Assembly (NCBI GenBank): GCA_001939145.1
Contig: LSRX01000713.1
Location: 299,456 to 363,455 of the forward strand
Direction: 5' to 3'
DNA: 64,000 bases
Source: Symbiodinium microadriaticum
Lineage: Eukaryota > Sar > Dinophyceae > Suessiales > Symbiodiniaceae
Below the pieces are notes generated by a model. That model was not told the origin of the DNA and ran no database searches. It saw only the letters and a program-made list of their open reading frames with translations. Every line of letters starts with the position of its first letter. Positions within the stretch are counted from its first letter, which is position 1. Below, in pieces: positions 9,640-19,189 of the stretch. Position numbers and translations under genes: made by a program.

Positions 9640-11515
9640 TTTCTTTCTTGAGGGTTTAGGGTTTAGGGTTTAGGGTTTAGGGTTAAAACCCAATACATCT
9701 TCAGCTAGATAGGCCCTGCTGGGAACGTCAGGGCGGTAGCGGGGCCTTCCCCTGAAACTGAGATCTCATGGGCTCAGGAGCAGTTTTGGACCCAGGCTTG
9801 GGGCCGGGGCCTCGAAGCTCCAAGTTGCTGCGCTGAGCCGACGTAGCTGCTCCAAAGCCCATTGATTCAACAGATTCATCCCCTTCGTCCCCCATAACCC
9901 TAAGCCCCGAACACTGGACTCTTGGAGATGTCTGTGCGGCTTTCTGAGACTTTGCGCCCTAAAACCACGAAACAATGAATCCCAAGTTGAAATCCCAGAA
10001 ATCCCATGCCCAAGAAGACGGACCCCCCCAAAAGAGATGCAAGTCCTAAACCCTGCAGAGGTTAGGGCTTAATGGCGGCGTAAAAGCCGATCTCGAGAAG
10101 TAGGAATGACATCAAACCCCATTCTGATTATGGAGGCCTCTTCTATGAGCCGAAAAGGCCCATCTTGGAAAAGGAGACTGGGCCCGTGCCTGTTTGTAGT
10201 TGTATACTATATACAATACACCCCAAGACTATTCTAAGTATCACGCCCTAAACCCTAAACCCGACCTTAACCCTTAACCCTTAACCTGAAGTACACCAAA
10301 AAAGTTTTGGGTTTAGGGTTTAGGGTAAACCTGAAGTACACCTGATCGAGAGGCGGCCTCAGCCTGTGTTTGGGAAGAACGCCCGTCGCGCTGTCGGGCG
10401 GTGGCACCTCATGGAACCTGCTGCTGGAGTATCTGGGGTTCTTGTTCAAGTTTAGGGTTTAGGGTTTAGGGTTTAGGGAGTCATGTTTTTCTCCAAATGT
10501 GCCAAAAAAATATGTTTGCATAAGGTCTTATAGTGCTTGTAGGTCCTTATGAATAATCTCTGTAGGTGTTCAGGGGTTCTTAAGAACGATCACCGGTTCT
10601 GTAATTGTTCCACTGAATATGAAGTTCTCGACATGGGGGGTTAGGGGCTGAAGTTCTAGACATGGGGTTAGTGGCTTTGGGGCCTAGGGTTTGGAGCATT
10701 CGGCTTAGCGTGTAGGTGAGAGGGTTTAGGGTCTCGAGGCCGGTTCCGGAGTGTTCCTAATCGAGACCAACGAGTCCTGAAGTCAAGGATCACCCCAACC
10801 CCGAATATAGGAACCTGAGTAAGAAAGCCTGGGTCCCGATTAGGGTTCTTAATATGAGGCCTCATTTTTTTGGGGTTCTAGGGCCAGGGTTTCTTAATCA
10901 GGTTCCTACACTACATTCCCATATCCTCCCTACAGCCCATGTTCCTCACGTCAATGTAAGTCGGTGACCCCGGCCCTCCACCGGTTTAGGGCTTAGGGTT
11001 TAGAAGGTCTCAATAAGCTTGCATAGGGGGTTGATGGGGTTGCATATAAAATACAGACCTTTGGAAGAAAGATGATCTTGATGGGACTTCTTCTAGGCCA
11101 CCGTAAGGGCATGAAGATAAACATGCTCCGACTTCAATCCTCTTCCGTAGAGCTTTGGTGGTTCAGGGTATATAGAGTATCGGGGCCTTCTGAGCTCTGG
11201 TCTTGAAACTTCGGGACTTGGGACGTTTGGGGTCCTAAACCCTAAGCCCTACCCTACAGAAAGGACGGGCCTTACTGCCTTTTTGGTTTAAGAGCAAGGA
11301 CCCTTTCTCCTGGTGCCCCTGCTGCCTCGAGGGTTAAGGGTTTAGGATGCCTTTACGGTTCGGGCTTTGAGGCTTTGGGTGTGTGTGGCTTCTAGAAGAC
11401 ACGGGCCCGCAAGAAGGCACGTCAAGGAGAAGCTCAAACCGGCAAAACCCAAACCTCAATTGAAAGGTCCTGAAACCCCGAACCCCAAACCCAAACCCTA
11501 TAGACCCTGAAGAAC
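9640..11515. other. Repeat-rich stretch, no firm gene
   Basis: TTTAGGG blocks occur at 9650-9685, 10310-10325, 10448-10480 and elsewhere. Two unique stretches might hold exons: minus 9766-9975 (MNLLNQWALEQLRRLSAATW) and the segment 10340-10450, which is open on both strands. Neither has enough support to be called. Confidence 0.4.
10808..10908. mobile_element. Hairpin element, family G copy 1
   Basis: The left arm TAGGAACCTGAGTAAGAAAG matches the right arm CTTAATCAGGTTCCTA in reverse, with GGTTCTTAATATGAG in the loop. Related copies lie at 27904-28009 and 34755-34846. Confidence 0.75.
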
Positions 11516-11519
11516 CCTC

Positions 11520-11570
11520 CTCGCCTGGCCAGGGACAACTGCAAAGCCATCTTCTGGACGTGGGGCGGAG
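11520..11570 (+). CDS. Exon candidate
   Basis: A short plus frame reads LARDNCKAIFWTWGG and stops at a possible donor (GGAG|GTCGTC). It sits in unique sequence between repeat blocks. This is weak but protein-like; no family is recognised. Confidence 0.3.
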
Positions 11571-12716
11571 GTCGTCCCCCTTCCAAGCTCCCGCCGTTTG
11601 GGGTGTAGGGATTGGGGATGAAACATTGAGGGTCTGGGTAGGATGACGTGTTTGGCTTAGGGTTTAGGGTTTAAGGTTTAGGGTTTAGGGTTTAGGGTTG
11701 GGGCTGAAGGTTTGGAGCTTGGGATGTATTGTTCAAGCTCGAGGGGCTTGGGGCGTCACGTGTAGGTTTTTTTAATTAGGGTTTAGGGTTTAGGGTTTAG
11801 GGGACAGTTCAGAGTTTGGGAGCTGGGCAGTCCTCCCGATAGGCTCCCTTTCCGGATCCCGAAAAGGTTTAAGTTCTGTGAGGACCCGAATTTAGGATGA
11901 ACACGCCAGGTGTTGAAGTTGAGCATGTAGATTTACAGTCTAGGGCGCAATGGTTTAAGGTTTAGGATTTACGGTCTTTAGGGCGCCGGACGTATGGCTT
12001 TTGGGCTGCAAGCTTTCTTAGCCTCAGCGTGGGGGCTGGGAACTTTTGGATTTCGGATTCACGCCTTAGGATTGAGGGCTAAGGGTTTGAAGTTTGGGGT
12101 GTAGGGCTTCGGGCGTAGGACGTAGAGAAGAGATCCCGACATACGTCACCAAGTACCTACCTGTGACCCCAAACCCTACAAAATAGTAGGTTATGACCTG
12201 TTAATTAGAGGGTAGAACCCATAAAACGGTAGGTTTTTGGATCCTCAGGTCAATGACGAGATCCTTATCATAAGGATTTAGCTGACGAACTAAGCTCCTT
12301 CACAACTCCTTCACAATACGATAATAACCTGAGAAACCTTGGAGAAACCGAAATACAACCCTTATCATACAGAAACCTTACAGTTTTGGGGCTTCGGGGT
12401 CTAGGGTTGTGTGTGTTCGGGTTTCGGGAAGTGTGCGCAGCTCCGCGTCTTGGGTTTCCCCACACTCCCTAAACCCAAACCTTACAATCCCTGAGCCCAA
12501 ACCTCAAGCACTAGACCCGAAATTACACAAAACCAACACCCCAAAAGAAGCCCTATGCGAATCCGGCCGAAAGCGACATGGCTCATGCGAGCCTCTGCGT
12601 GCCGCTGGTCCACCTGTGGGTATTCGGCGCCACTAGACTTGTTCTAAAGTGCGCAGCAGCATTGAAAGTGTCGAACCACCCGGTAGTGTCACATAACCCT
12701 GAAGCCTAAGCCCAAG
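11571..12716. other. Telomere-like repeats and unique spacer
   Basis: TTTAGGG blocks at 11660-11700 and 11775-11800 are followed by mostly unique sequence. Overlapping open frames on both strands at 12268-12465 and 12409-12636 have no convincing composition. No gene is called. Confidence 0.4.
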
Positions 12717-12792
12717 AATTAGACATGAAGATGCAGCATCTGAAACTCTGTGACAGAGATTGGCGAGCCCAAGCTTATGGGACGCTGGGGAG
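12717..12792 (+). CDS. Exon candidate, 76 nt
   Basis: The block is bounded by an AG acceptor (GCCCAAG|AATTAG) and a strong donor (GGGGAG|GTACGT). The open frame (phase 2 in, phase 2 out) encodes LDMKMQHLKLCDRDWRAQAY and then GTLGR. Splice fit and mixed composition support a real internal exon of an unknown plus-strand gene. Confidence 0.45.
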
Positions 12793-13051
12793 GTACGTCC
12801 GCTCAATTGCGGCCTAGCAAGGACTTACGACTGTACTCCTTGAATCCTAAACTCCTATACCTCTTCTATAGCCCGAAATCCTGAACGCTCTACCCCAAGT
12901 CGTAAGGGGATACTATTGAGCCCCTAACCCTAAACCCTAAACCCTATATCATGAACATTGAGCGGATGAACAGGGGCTGACAGGCGGCCGAACTTCTTTA
13001 GCACCCTTCGGATTCTGACATGCCCATGGCACTTTAGGGTTTAGGGTTTAC

Positions 13052-13121
13052 TATCGGTACCGGCATGGGAGATAGCAAGGCTGCTGCACCGATAACAGCG
13101 TTTGCTTTCCCGACTCCCGGC
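13052..13121 (-). CDS. Exon candidate resembling K+ channel S6
   Basis: An AG|G acceptor (CCAAG|GCCGGG) and a GTAAAC donor bound 70 nt encoding PGVGKANAVIGAAALLSPMP and VPI. A Gly-Lys followed by a small-residue hydrophobic helix ending in Pro-Val-Pro resembles the S6 gate of voltage-gated K+ channels, where GK and PVP are conserved. No TVGYGD pore exon was found upstream (13130-13330), so this is only a suggestion. Confidence 0.35.
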
Positions 13122-13846
13122 CTTGGAACCTGAACCCCACGTGCCAATCGCCTGACCCCCAGAACATCTAAAGCTAGCCTGTTCCGTGCCATCGACCCGA
13201 CAAACCCGGGGGACAAGGCCTAGTGGCCTAGTGCATGTGGAAACGCCATGTTGAGACAGCAGCACATGCCCGAAGCCATCCCAACATCGAATAAGCTTTC
13301 TACCGGTGTTGGAGCTGTGCTTCACCGGTACATACCTCCTTTACATTGCTCAACACTACACTACATCACAAACAACTTTAAGTCAACTTGTGATGGGGTC
13401 CCACAGCTACAGCCCTAAACCCAGAAAAAACTCAGTGACAACCCGACAGCCACCCTGAGCTCGCGATGGCGCGGCTGGGCGGGTCAGGCCTGGGCCGGCA
13501 AAGCGAATTGTCGACATCGGATTGAGCGTTCGGGGGCTTTGATGCTCAAGGCATCAGGGCTGAGGGTGTTTAAGTTAGGGGAGGGCTCAAGTAAGTCTTC
13601 AGACCAACCGCTCTTACCTCAACCGTTTTTACCTTAGGGTATACCCTACACTTTCCAAAAAGCATTTCCCTAATGTAGTCTATCTAAAATTCCTTGTTAA
13701 AACCCTTAGCTCTTGAAAACCCTGAAAGCGCCCGATCACGAACCCTCGAATCCCAACGATCCCTGACATCCTGACATGCCCAGAAGCCCTGTAAACTTCC
13801 TTAACCCGAAATCCCGAAACGGTCACTCGCCGGATGCTCCACATCT

Positions 13847-13859
13847 ATTTTGGCTCTAG
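13847..13859 (+). other. Relic spliced-leader-like 13-mer
   Basis: ATTTTGGCTCTAG matches the last 13 bases of the dinoflagellate spliced leader (ATTTTGGCTCAAG) with one mismatch. It lies on the plus strand, just past the 3' end of the minus-strand gene 13903-14991. It may be coincidence. Confidence 0.2.
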
Positions 13860-13902
13860 CGGCATGTTGGCTTCAAGCCTCGCGGTGAAACAACACTGTC
13901 TG

Positions 13903-14991
13903 TCACGCACATTCCGGTAGTGCTTCGCAAGACAGCTTCCACGCCAGTGGGGCTCTGCGTAAAAGCTTCACCTCTGCTTCGGTGAGCGATTCTTCTTCAG
14001 CGTCGTCATCCCCGCCATTAGGCAAAGTGCCCAAGTGCTTGTGTCGAAGAATTCGGCAAGCCCGAATTCGCAGATTGAACCAGTGCACAACTCCGTGGAT
14101 ACTCAGCTTGAAATTCTTGCAGGAGCCAGCTGAGCACCAATCAGGCGCGGCTTTGTGAGGGACATCGACATCCGCCATGTTCGCCAGTCTCTTGACCTCA
14201 TCCACCACGGTTGCTTTCGTGATACAGTTGTAGGCTGCCTTCCTTTTGTTTCCGACACGGTCAACGAGGGTCAGTGGCTCGTCCTTCTCGTAGTCGAACT
14301 CATGTGACCGCAAATTTTCAGCAGCTTCCTGCAACTGTTTCGGGAACTTCTTCACGATGGTGAGATAGTCTCCGCTTTTGCAGACGCCGCCGCTGACCTT
14401 GGTCAGCCCATGCTTAGCGCAAACATCAGCGACGAAGCCCCGCACAATCTCCCGAGCAGCATCTCCGCGACAAAGGATGTAGGCGAAAAAGGGATGGTCA
14501 CACTCGTCTGGTTTCGGAAAGGCTGCAGCGTCGAAGTCCACCGTCGGCAAAAAGGCAACCATGTTTGAAGTACCATCGTCATCCTCTGGCATCTGGTTGT
14601 TGTCATACATGCTGTGCAATGCCTTAGCCAAGTGCCAACAGCTGGGCTTACCCCGTAGACACGCTTCCGAAACCCACGCAGACACGGCCTTCGTGTTGCC
14701 GTAGGTCCTCCGAAGCGCCCCTTTCCAGATCGGCCGCAACTTTTGGGCTGCGGGAGCTCCAGCATGCGCTGCTTCACATGCTTGCGCGATCAGACCGCCC
14801 ACGGGAGCACCAACTTTCGCGGATGCTTCCAAAGCAGTTCCTGTAAATTCGCTGCGCTTTGAAACTGATGTTTCAATCTTTGCAGTCCCTGCTTTGGACT
14901 TTACCGTCTTTGCCTTCTTTTTCTTCAGCATCGCCATCTTCTTCGTAGTCTTGCCAGTCATTGCGCACTTCATGGCTTTCTTACTCGGCAT
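13903..14991 (-). CDS. Intronless gene, 362 residues, Lys-rich N-terminus, unknown function
   Basis: This is the clearest host gene on one exon. I take the ATG at 14991 rather than the longer frame from 15123, because from there the protein begins with a Lys/Met/Ala-rich basic stretch (MPSKKAMKCAMTGKTTKKMA, then KKKKAKTVKSKAG), as in many dinoflagellate nuclear proteins, whereas the upstream 44 codons look like leader. The rest is mixed and globular: Trp/Cys-containing segments (PSCWHLAKALHSMYDNNQMP), a Lys/Asp/Glu middle and an acidic DDDAEEES near the C-terminus. It ends in TGA. No domain is recognised. The absence of introns, in a window where other genes have exons under 100 nt, suggests either a retrocopy or a different gene class. 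No spliced leader or poly(A) relic was found at its own ends. Confidence 0.75.
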   Translation of the reverse strand: MPSKKAMKCAMTGKTTKKMAMLKKKKAKTVKSKAGTAKIETSVSKRSEFTGTALEASAKVGAPVGGLIAQACEAAHAGAPAAQKLRPIWKGALRRTYGNTKAVSAWVSEACLRGKPSCWHLAKALHSMYDNNQMPEDDDGTSNMVAFLPTVDFDAAAFPKPDECDHPFFAYILCRGDAAREIVRGFVADVCAKHGLTKVSGGVCKSGDYLTIVKKFPKQLQEAAENLRSHEFDYEKDEPLTLVDRVGNKRKAAYNCITKATVVDEVKRLANMADVDVPHKAAPDWCSAGSCKNFKLSIHGVVHWFNLRIRACRILRHKHLGTLPNGGDDDAEEESLTEAEVKLLRRAPLAWKLSCEALPECA

Positions 14992-15123
14992 TGCTAATAA
15001 ACGAACGCACGTCCCGAACAGGAACAAGTTGAACTGAAAGTTATACAGCAGCCTGCTAAAACGGTCTGTGTCTCTACCTGTCTCTCGGCATCGTAGCTGC
15101 GAGCAAAAAGGACAATGTCTCAA

Positions 15124-15942
15124 GCACAGCNAAGAAGAGTTAGAGGTAGGAGGTCGTTAGAATTTATCTTTACAATAATATTTGTTAAGATCAATTCTAT
15201 TACTCTCTTCAGGTTTCTCAAGCTAAGGATTTTAACAAGGACTTTTAGATAGACTACATTAGGGAAATGCTTGAGTCGGGGAGGTCAGAATTAGGGATTT
15301 TTAGAAGGATTTTTGGAAAGTGTAGGGTGTACCCTTGGGATAAAACGCTTAAGGTAATAGCGGTTGGTCTGGGGACTTACTGGAGGCTATCCCTAACTGT
15401 TTAGTACTTAGCATTTCAGGCTTTATTTGGGGAAAAAGGGTCCTGGGTGTGGTTTAGGTTCTGGTGGTGTGCTACGTCAAGCTTGCGATCCCACTCGGCT
15501 TCTCGTCAGGAAGTCCGGAAGGAGGGCACAGAGGGTAAAAAAAAGCATCTAAATCCGCTTATTCCGAGGTAACGTCCTATCCCTTGATTAGGTGCATTGG
15601 AATCTGTTTGACATGCTCGGAGCCAGATGCGCCTCCTTGCTGACTTCTTCGCCCAGCGAGGTTTATCTTCATGACCGTGGTGAAGTTGTATATTCTCAGA
15701 AGAGATTAACGGTTACCTAATTGTTCAGCTACTAATCCGAAGCCGACGCCCTAACATTCCCTGAAGCCAGAACTCTAAACAAAGAGCAACGAAGCCTTGC
15801 CCCCCGACGAACAAGGGGATTAATTAGCCTAAGCCCTAAACCCTAAACCCTAAACTTTAAACCCTAAACCCCAAACCCAAAGCTCCTAAACCCTAAACCC
15901 GAAGCTCCTAGACTCTAAAGCACTGAACCCTAAAACCGCAAC
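15124..15942. other. Mostly unique, no firm gene
   Basis: An N lies at 15131 next to a purine-rich stretch. A minus frame at about 15595-15710 (RIYNFTTVMKINLAGRRSQQ) may be an exon but lacks clear borders. CCCTAAA units appear at 15832-15920. Confidence 0.35.
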
Positions 15943-16037
15943 CAGGGATTGGCATCTGCAAACCAAGGCGCGTGAGCTCCTCGCTTCTTTGCCTCAGCTC
16001 TTGCCTCAGCTCGTGCACACCAGCCACTCTGCTTTCA
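15943..16037 (-). CDS. Exon candidate, coiled coil
   Basis: The acceptor CTTTCAG|T and donor CCCTG|GTTGCG bound 95 nt. The frame encodes a heptad-like charged helix (VHELRQELRQRSEELTRLGL) and then QMPIP. The splice fit, helix pattern and unique sequence support a real exon, possibly of the same minus-strand gene as 16425-16506. The parent protein is unknown. Confidence 0.45.
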
Positions 16038-16129
16038 CTGAAAGCGTTTAGGGGCTTAGGTTTTCGGCTTAAGGGTTTCAAGACAACCCCGTTTATTAAA
16101 CCCACAGCAACGAAGCCGCAGTATAGTAC

Positions 16130-16410
16130 CCTTTAAAGGAACCATCAAAGGGACCCCTCTTGGAAAGCTTCAAGGAACCCTTCAAGGAACCCCTTAAAGG
16201 AATCCTTCAAGGAAACCTCAACCCTAAACCCTAAAACCTAAAACCGAAACCCTAAGCAATCAACCCTAAACCCTTAAAGGCACCCTTCAAGGAAACCTCA
16301 ACCCTAAATCCTAAACCCTAAACTCGAAACCCTAAACCCGAAAACCTAAAACCGAAACCCTAAACTCTAAACCCTAAACCCTTAAAGGAACCCTTCAAGG
16401 AAACCTCTCT
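16130..16410. repeat. AAAGGAACCCTTCAAGGAAACC repeats with CCCTAAA
   Basis: Units of CCCTTCAAGGAAACCTCAA joined to CCCTAAA and CCCTTAAAGG recur at least four times in tandem (about 16180-16230, 16275-16315, 16380-16405). The unit is a compound of a unique 20-25-mer and telomere-like repeat. Confidence 0.75.
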
Positions 16411-16424
16411 TTAAAAAAAGCAAC

Positions 16425-16506
16425 GCCGATTCCTGGGCCGGGCTGCGGCTCGCCGTTCTCTGGTGGAACATACTCGCCGTTCTCTCGTGCACGAAACTTC
16501 CGATTC
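16425..16506 (-). CDS. Exon candidate, Pro/Gly/Glu-rich
   Basis: An AG|G acceptor (CCCAAG|GAATCGG) and a GTTGCT donor bound 82 nt encoding NRKFRARENGEYVPPENGEP and then QPGPGIG. The minus frame is hydrophilic and natural; the plus frame over the same bases is hydrophobic and less likely. An internal near-repeat (ENGEYVPPENGEP) is visible. Function unknown. Confidence 0.45.
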
Positions 16507-17119
16507 CTTGGGTCTTGGGTTTTAGGGCCTAGGGTTTTGGGTTTAGGGTTTTGGGTTTACGGCTTTGGGGTTTTAGTTAGGGTTTCGGGATTCAGGTTTT
16601 AGGGGGTTTTGGGGTTTCATGCCTGATGTTCAGGTTTTGTGAGTCTTTTCTGGCGCTCGGGCAAACGGGTTTAGCGTTGGGCCGTAAGCTTGGGATGTCG
16701 GAGCGGAGGGTACGAGACTGGAGCCCTAATCATTGGAGTCGCTGTCGAGGTTTAGGGTTCAGGGTGTAAGACTAGATTACGCACACTTACTACCCTGTCG
16801 GGGATGTACAATACCCTCCATCCTAAGCCCCGAAATCCCGAGCCCACCTTCCCTGTTTAAGGGCGGACGGTCCTGATTTCGGTGGTGTTGGGCTTGGGCT
16901 GAGGGCTTCGCATTTTCAGTGTTTCAGACCTCAGGGTTCGGGGAAAGTTTCAGAGTTACCGAGTCGACTCTGGAGTTTCTGGGCTCCGGGGTGAGAGCTT
17001 GAGGCTTGGGCTTCAGGGTTTACGGTTTTGGGGTTTAGGGGCTTTAGGGTCTTATGGNGGGCTTTAGGGTTTAGGGTTTTTAGGGTTTTGGGGTTCAAGG
17101 TTTCGGTTTTTAAAGATTG

Positions 17120-17207
17120 GGGTAGTTCTCCAGATTAGGGTCCCTTTTGAGGTCCCCAATATACTACGGCACCCTTATAAAAAGGACCCTAATCTGGACA
17201 ACTACCC
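17120..17207. mobile_element. Hairpin element, family C
   Basis: The left arm GGGTAGTTCTCCAGATTAGG pairs with the right arm CCTAATCTGGACAACTACCC (one mismatch), both flanked by GTCCCTTTT/AAAAGGAC-type sequence. A half-arm of the same kind (AATTCTCTAAATTAGGGTCC) occurs at 36040-36062. Confidence 0.8.
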
Positions 17208-17254
17208 ATTTGGGGTGCTGGGAGTCGTGAGTTTCGGTTTTTTTTTGCGTTGCG

Positions 17255-17345
17255 CTGGGGGTCGAGGACTGCTTCGACGAAGTTAGTGAAACCTGGGACG
17301 CGACATTCCCAGAGACTTATGCCTTAAACTACAATAGGGTGGTTT
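17255..17345 (+). CDS. Exon candidate, acidic
   Basis: An open plus frame reads GVEDCFDEVSETWDATFPET and then YALNYNRVV, a natural acidic composition; the minus strand is broken. Borders are uncertain: GACGAA|GTTAGT could be an early donor. Function unknown. Confidence 0.35.
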
Positions 17346-17446
17346 TTAAGGGTTTAGGGTTTTAAGGGCTTAAGGGTTTAAGGGTTTAAGGGTTTAAGGG
17401 TTTAAGGGTTTAGGGTTTAGGGTTTAGGGTCTAGGGTTTAGGGTTC

Positions 17447-17556
17447 CCAGAGACTCCAAAACCCCTTCATTAAGGAATAGACCTTAAACCATAATAGGAA
17501 CCCTAATATGATTTATGGTATAGATTCCTTAATTGTGGGGTTTTGGAGTCTCTGAG
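17447..17556. mobile_element. Hairpin element, family D
   Basis: The left arm CAGAGACTCCAAAACCCC and CATTAAGGAA pair with TTCCTTAAT and GGGGTTTTGGAGTCTCTG on the right. The 110-bp element is inserted in a TTTAGGG block. Confidence 0.8.
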
Positions 17557-17599
17557 TTTGGGGTGGGGGAGCGCAGGTAAGGAGTAGAACGGCTTCCGT

Positions 17600-17975
17600 A
17601 GGAAGTCTACAACCCTCCCTTGACCTTCAACCTCCTCAAACCCTAAACCCTAAAGTATACACCCTAAACCCTAAAGCCGATACCCAAAACTCTAAACCGC
17701 TCCTTAGACCTTCAACCCCTCCTTAAACCCTAAAGCCTAAAGCCTAAACCCTAAACCCTCCTCAAACCCTAAACCCCAAACCCTCAATCCTAAACCCCTC
17801 CTTAAGCCCTAAACCCTAAACCCTAAAGCCTGAACCCTAAACCCCTCCTTAAACCCTAAACCCTCCCTAAACCCTAAAGCCTAAAGCCTAAACCCCTCCT
17901 TAAACCCTAAACCCTAAACCCCTCTTTAAACCCTAAAGCCTAAACCCTAAACCCGGAACCCCTCCTTAAACCCTA
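17600..17975 (-). repeat. Compound CCCTAAA / CCCCTCCTTAAA array
   Basis: CCCTAAACCCTAAA units are regularly interrupted by CCCCTCCTTAAA (at least seven times), giving a higher-order repeat of roughly 30-60 bp. No gene is seen within it. Confidence 0.8.
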
Positions 17976-17979
17976 AAAG

Positions 17980-18039
17980 AATGAGCTGGTGGAGCTGCTG
18001 GGTGCCGGGTACACAGGACATGGGGGTTTCCTGCTCCAG
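17980..18039 (+). CDS. Exon candidate
   Basis: The plus frame reads NELVELLGAGYTGHGGFLLQ between two repeat blocks. GCCGG|GTACAC or CTCCAG|GCCTAG could be the donor. It is short and no homologue is recognised. Confidence 0.3.
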
Positions 18040-18049
18040 GCCTAGGCCT

Positions 18050-18180
18050 AGGCTTTAGGGTTTAGGGTTTAGGGTTTAGGGTTTAGGGTTTGGGGTTTGG
18101 GGTTTGGGGCTTAAGGTTTAGGGTTTAGGGTTTGGGGTTTAGGGTTTCCGGTTTGGGGTTTAGGGTTTAGGGGCGGGACG
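18050..18180 (+). repeat. TTTAGGG telomere-like array
   Basis: At least ten TTTAGGG units with TTTGGGG variants. The unique spacers 18250-18330 and 18395-18530 that follow have open frames on both strands but no decisive exon. Confidence 0.85.
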
Positions 18181-18853
18181 CTACCCGCATGATCATTAAC
18201 TTTCCTTGAGCCAAACCTCATAACCCAAACCTTCAACCCTGGAACGAAACCTTAAAGCTCATTCCAGGGAACTGCTCTTTCATCTCACGACCTCGGCTTT
18301 GAAGACTTCTGGTGGTGGGCGATGGATTTCAGGTTTAGGGCTTTTAGGGGTTTAGGGTTAGGGTTTAAGGCTTTAGAGGTTTAGGGTGGGTCCACCCGTC
18401 AGGCGGGCTGGAATACTTCGGCAGCGGGCTCCTGCTGATCCCGCTCAGCGCATCACCGCCCCCACTGGGCAACAGACCCCCTCCCCCAAACGCCAAGAAC
18501 CCGATTCATCAACCTTTATTCAAAGCTTAAGGGTTTAGGGTTTAAGCTTCATTTGTTCAGGGCCTAAAGGTTTAAGGGTTTGGGGGTTTAAGCTTCGTTT
18601 GTTCAGGGCTTAAAGGCTTAAGGGTTTGGGGCTTAGCAAAAAAAACAAAACTGAAGACTCGAAGCTCCGTAGCCAAATCGGAGGGACGCCAGACAGCTCG
18701 GCTCGGGGCGTAGGGTTAAGGGCTTAGGGCGCGGAGTCCAGTATAGCATAACCCTAAACCCTCAACCCTGTGGGGCCTGGCGTGTAATCGGGTTTGGGGC
18801 CCAGAGTGTCGGGCGCAGGGCTTGGGGCGTTTAGGGCTCGCAATGCATGGCAG

Positions 18854-18918
18854 GTGGCTGATCCACTTGCGGAGATCAACGAGATCCTGCGACAGGAAGC
18901 TGCTGCATATTTGTGCAG
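18854..18918 (+). CDS. Exon candidate, amphipathic helix
   Basis: The exon is bounded by AG|G (GGCAG|GTGGCT) and a GC donor (TGCAG|GCCCTT). The 65 nt encode VADPLAEINEILRQEAAAYL and C. Splice sites, phase and composition agree well. The helix resembles a packing helix of a larger protein; no family is recognised. Confidence 0.5.
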
Positions 18919-18972
18919 GCCCTTCTCCCGGAGCTCAGCAGATTCTGTTTTTTTGTAGGAAAGTAAGAACAC

Positions 18973-19086
18973 TACCTGGAGGTTCATGGGTAGCTATAAG
19001 TGGGGCTATAAGTCCTCTAATATGGCGTAGAAGTAGAGTTACCCTACTTATAACCCCATTCAGAACTACCCATGAACCTCCAAGTA
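18973..19086. mobile_element. MITE-like hairpin, family A copy 1
   Basis: Terminal inverted repeats TACCTGGAGGTTCATGGGTA and TACCCATGAACCTCCAAGTA enclose partly palindromic CTATAAGTGGGG.../...CTTATAACCCC. This is one of eight related copies. Confidence 0.9.
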
Positions 19087-19189
19087 CAACCACAACAAAC
19101 GCTTTCAGGAGTTAAGGTTTCGTAGGGGTTTTTGGGGCTTTGGATCCCAAAAGCCCATCAAGCGAACAAAAAAGCAATGATGACGGTTT

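Noticed and set aside
8862-9651. Long open frames across the minisatellite on both strands
   Set aside because: They consist of N and GGGCT repeat; no coding content.
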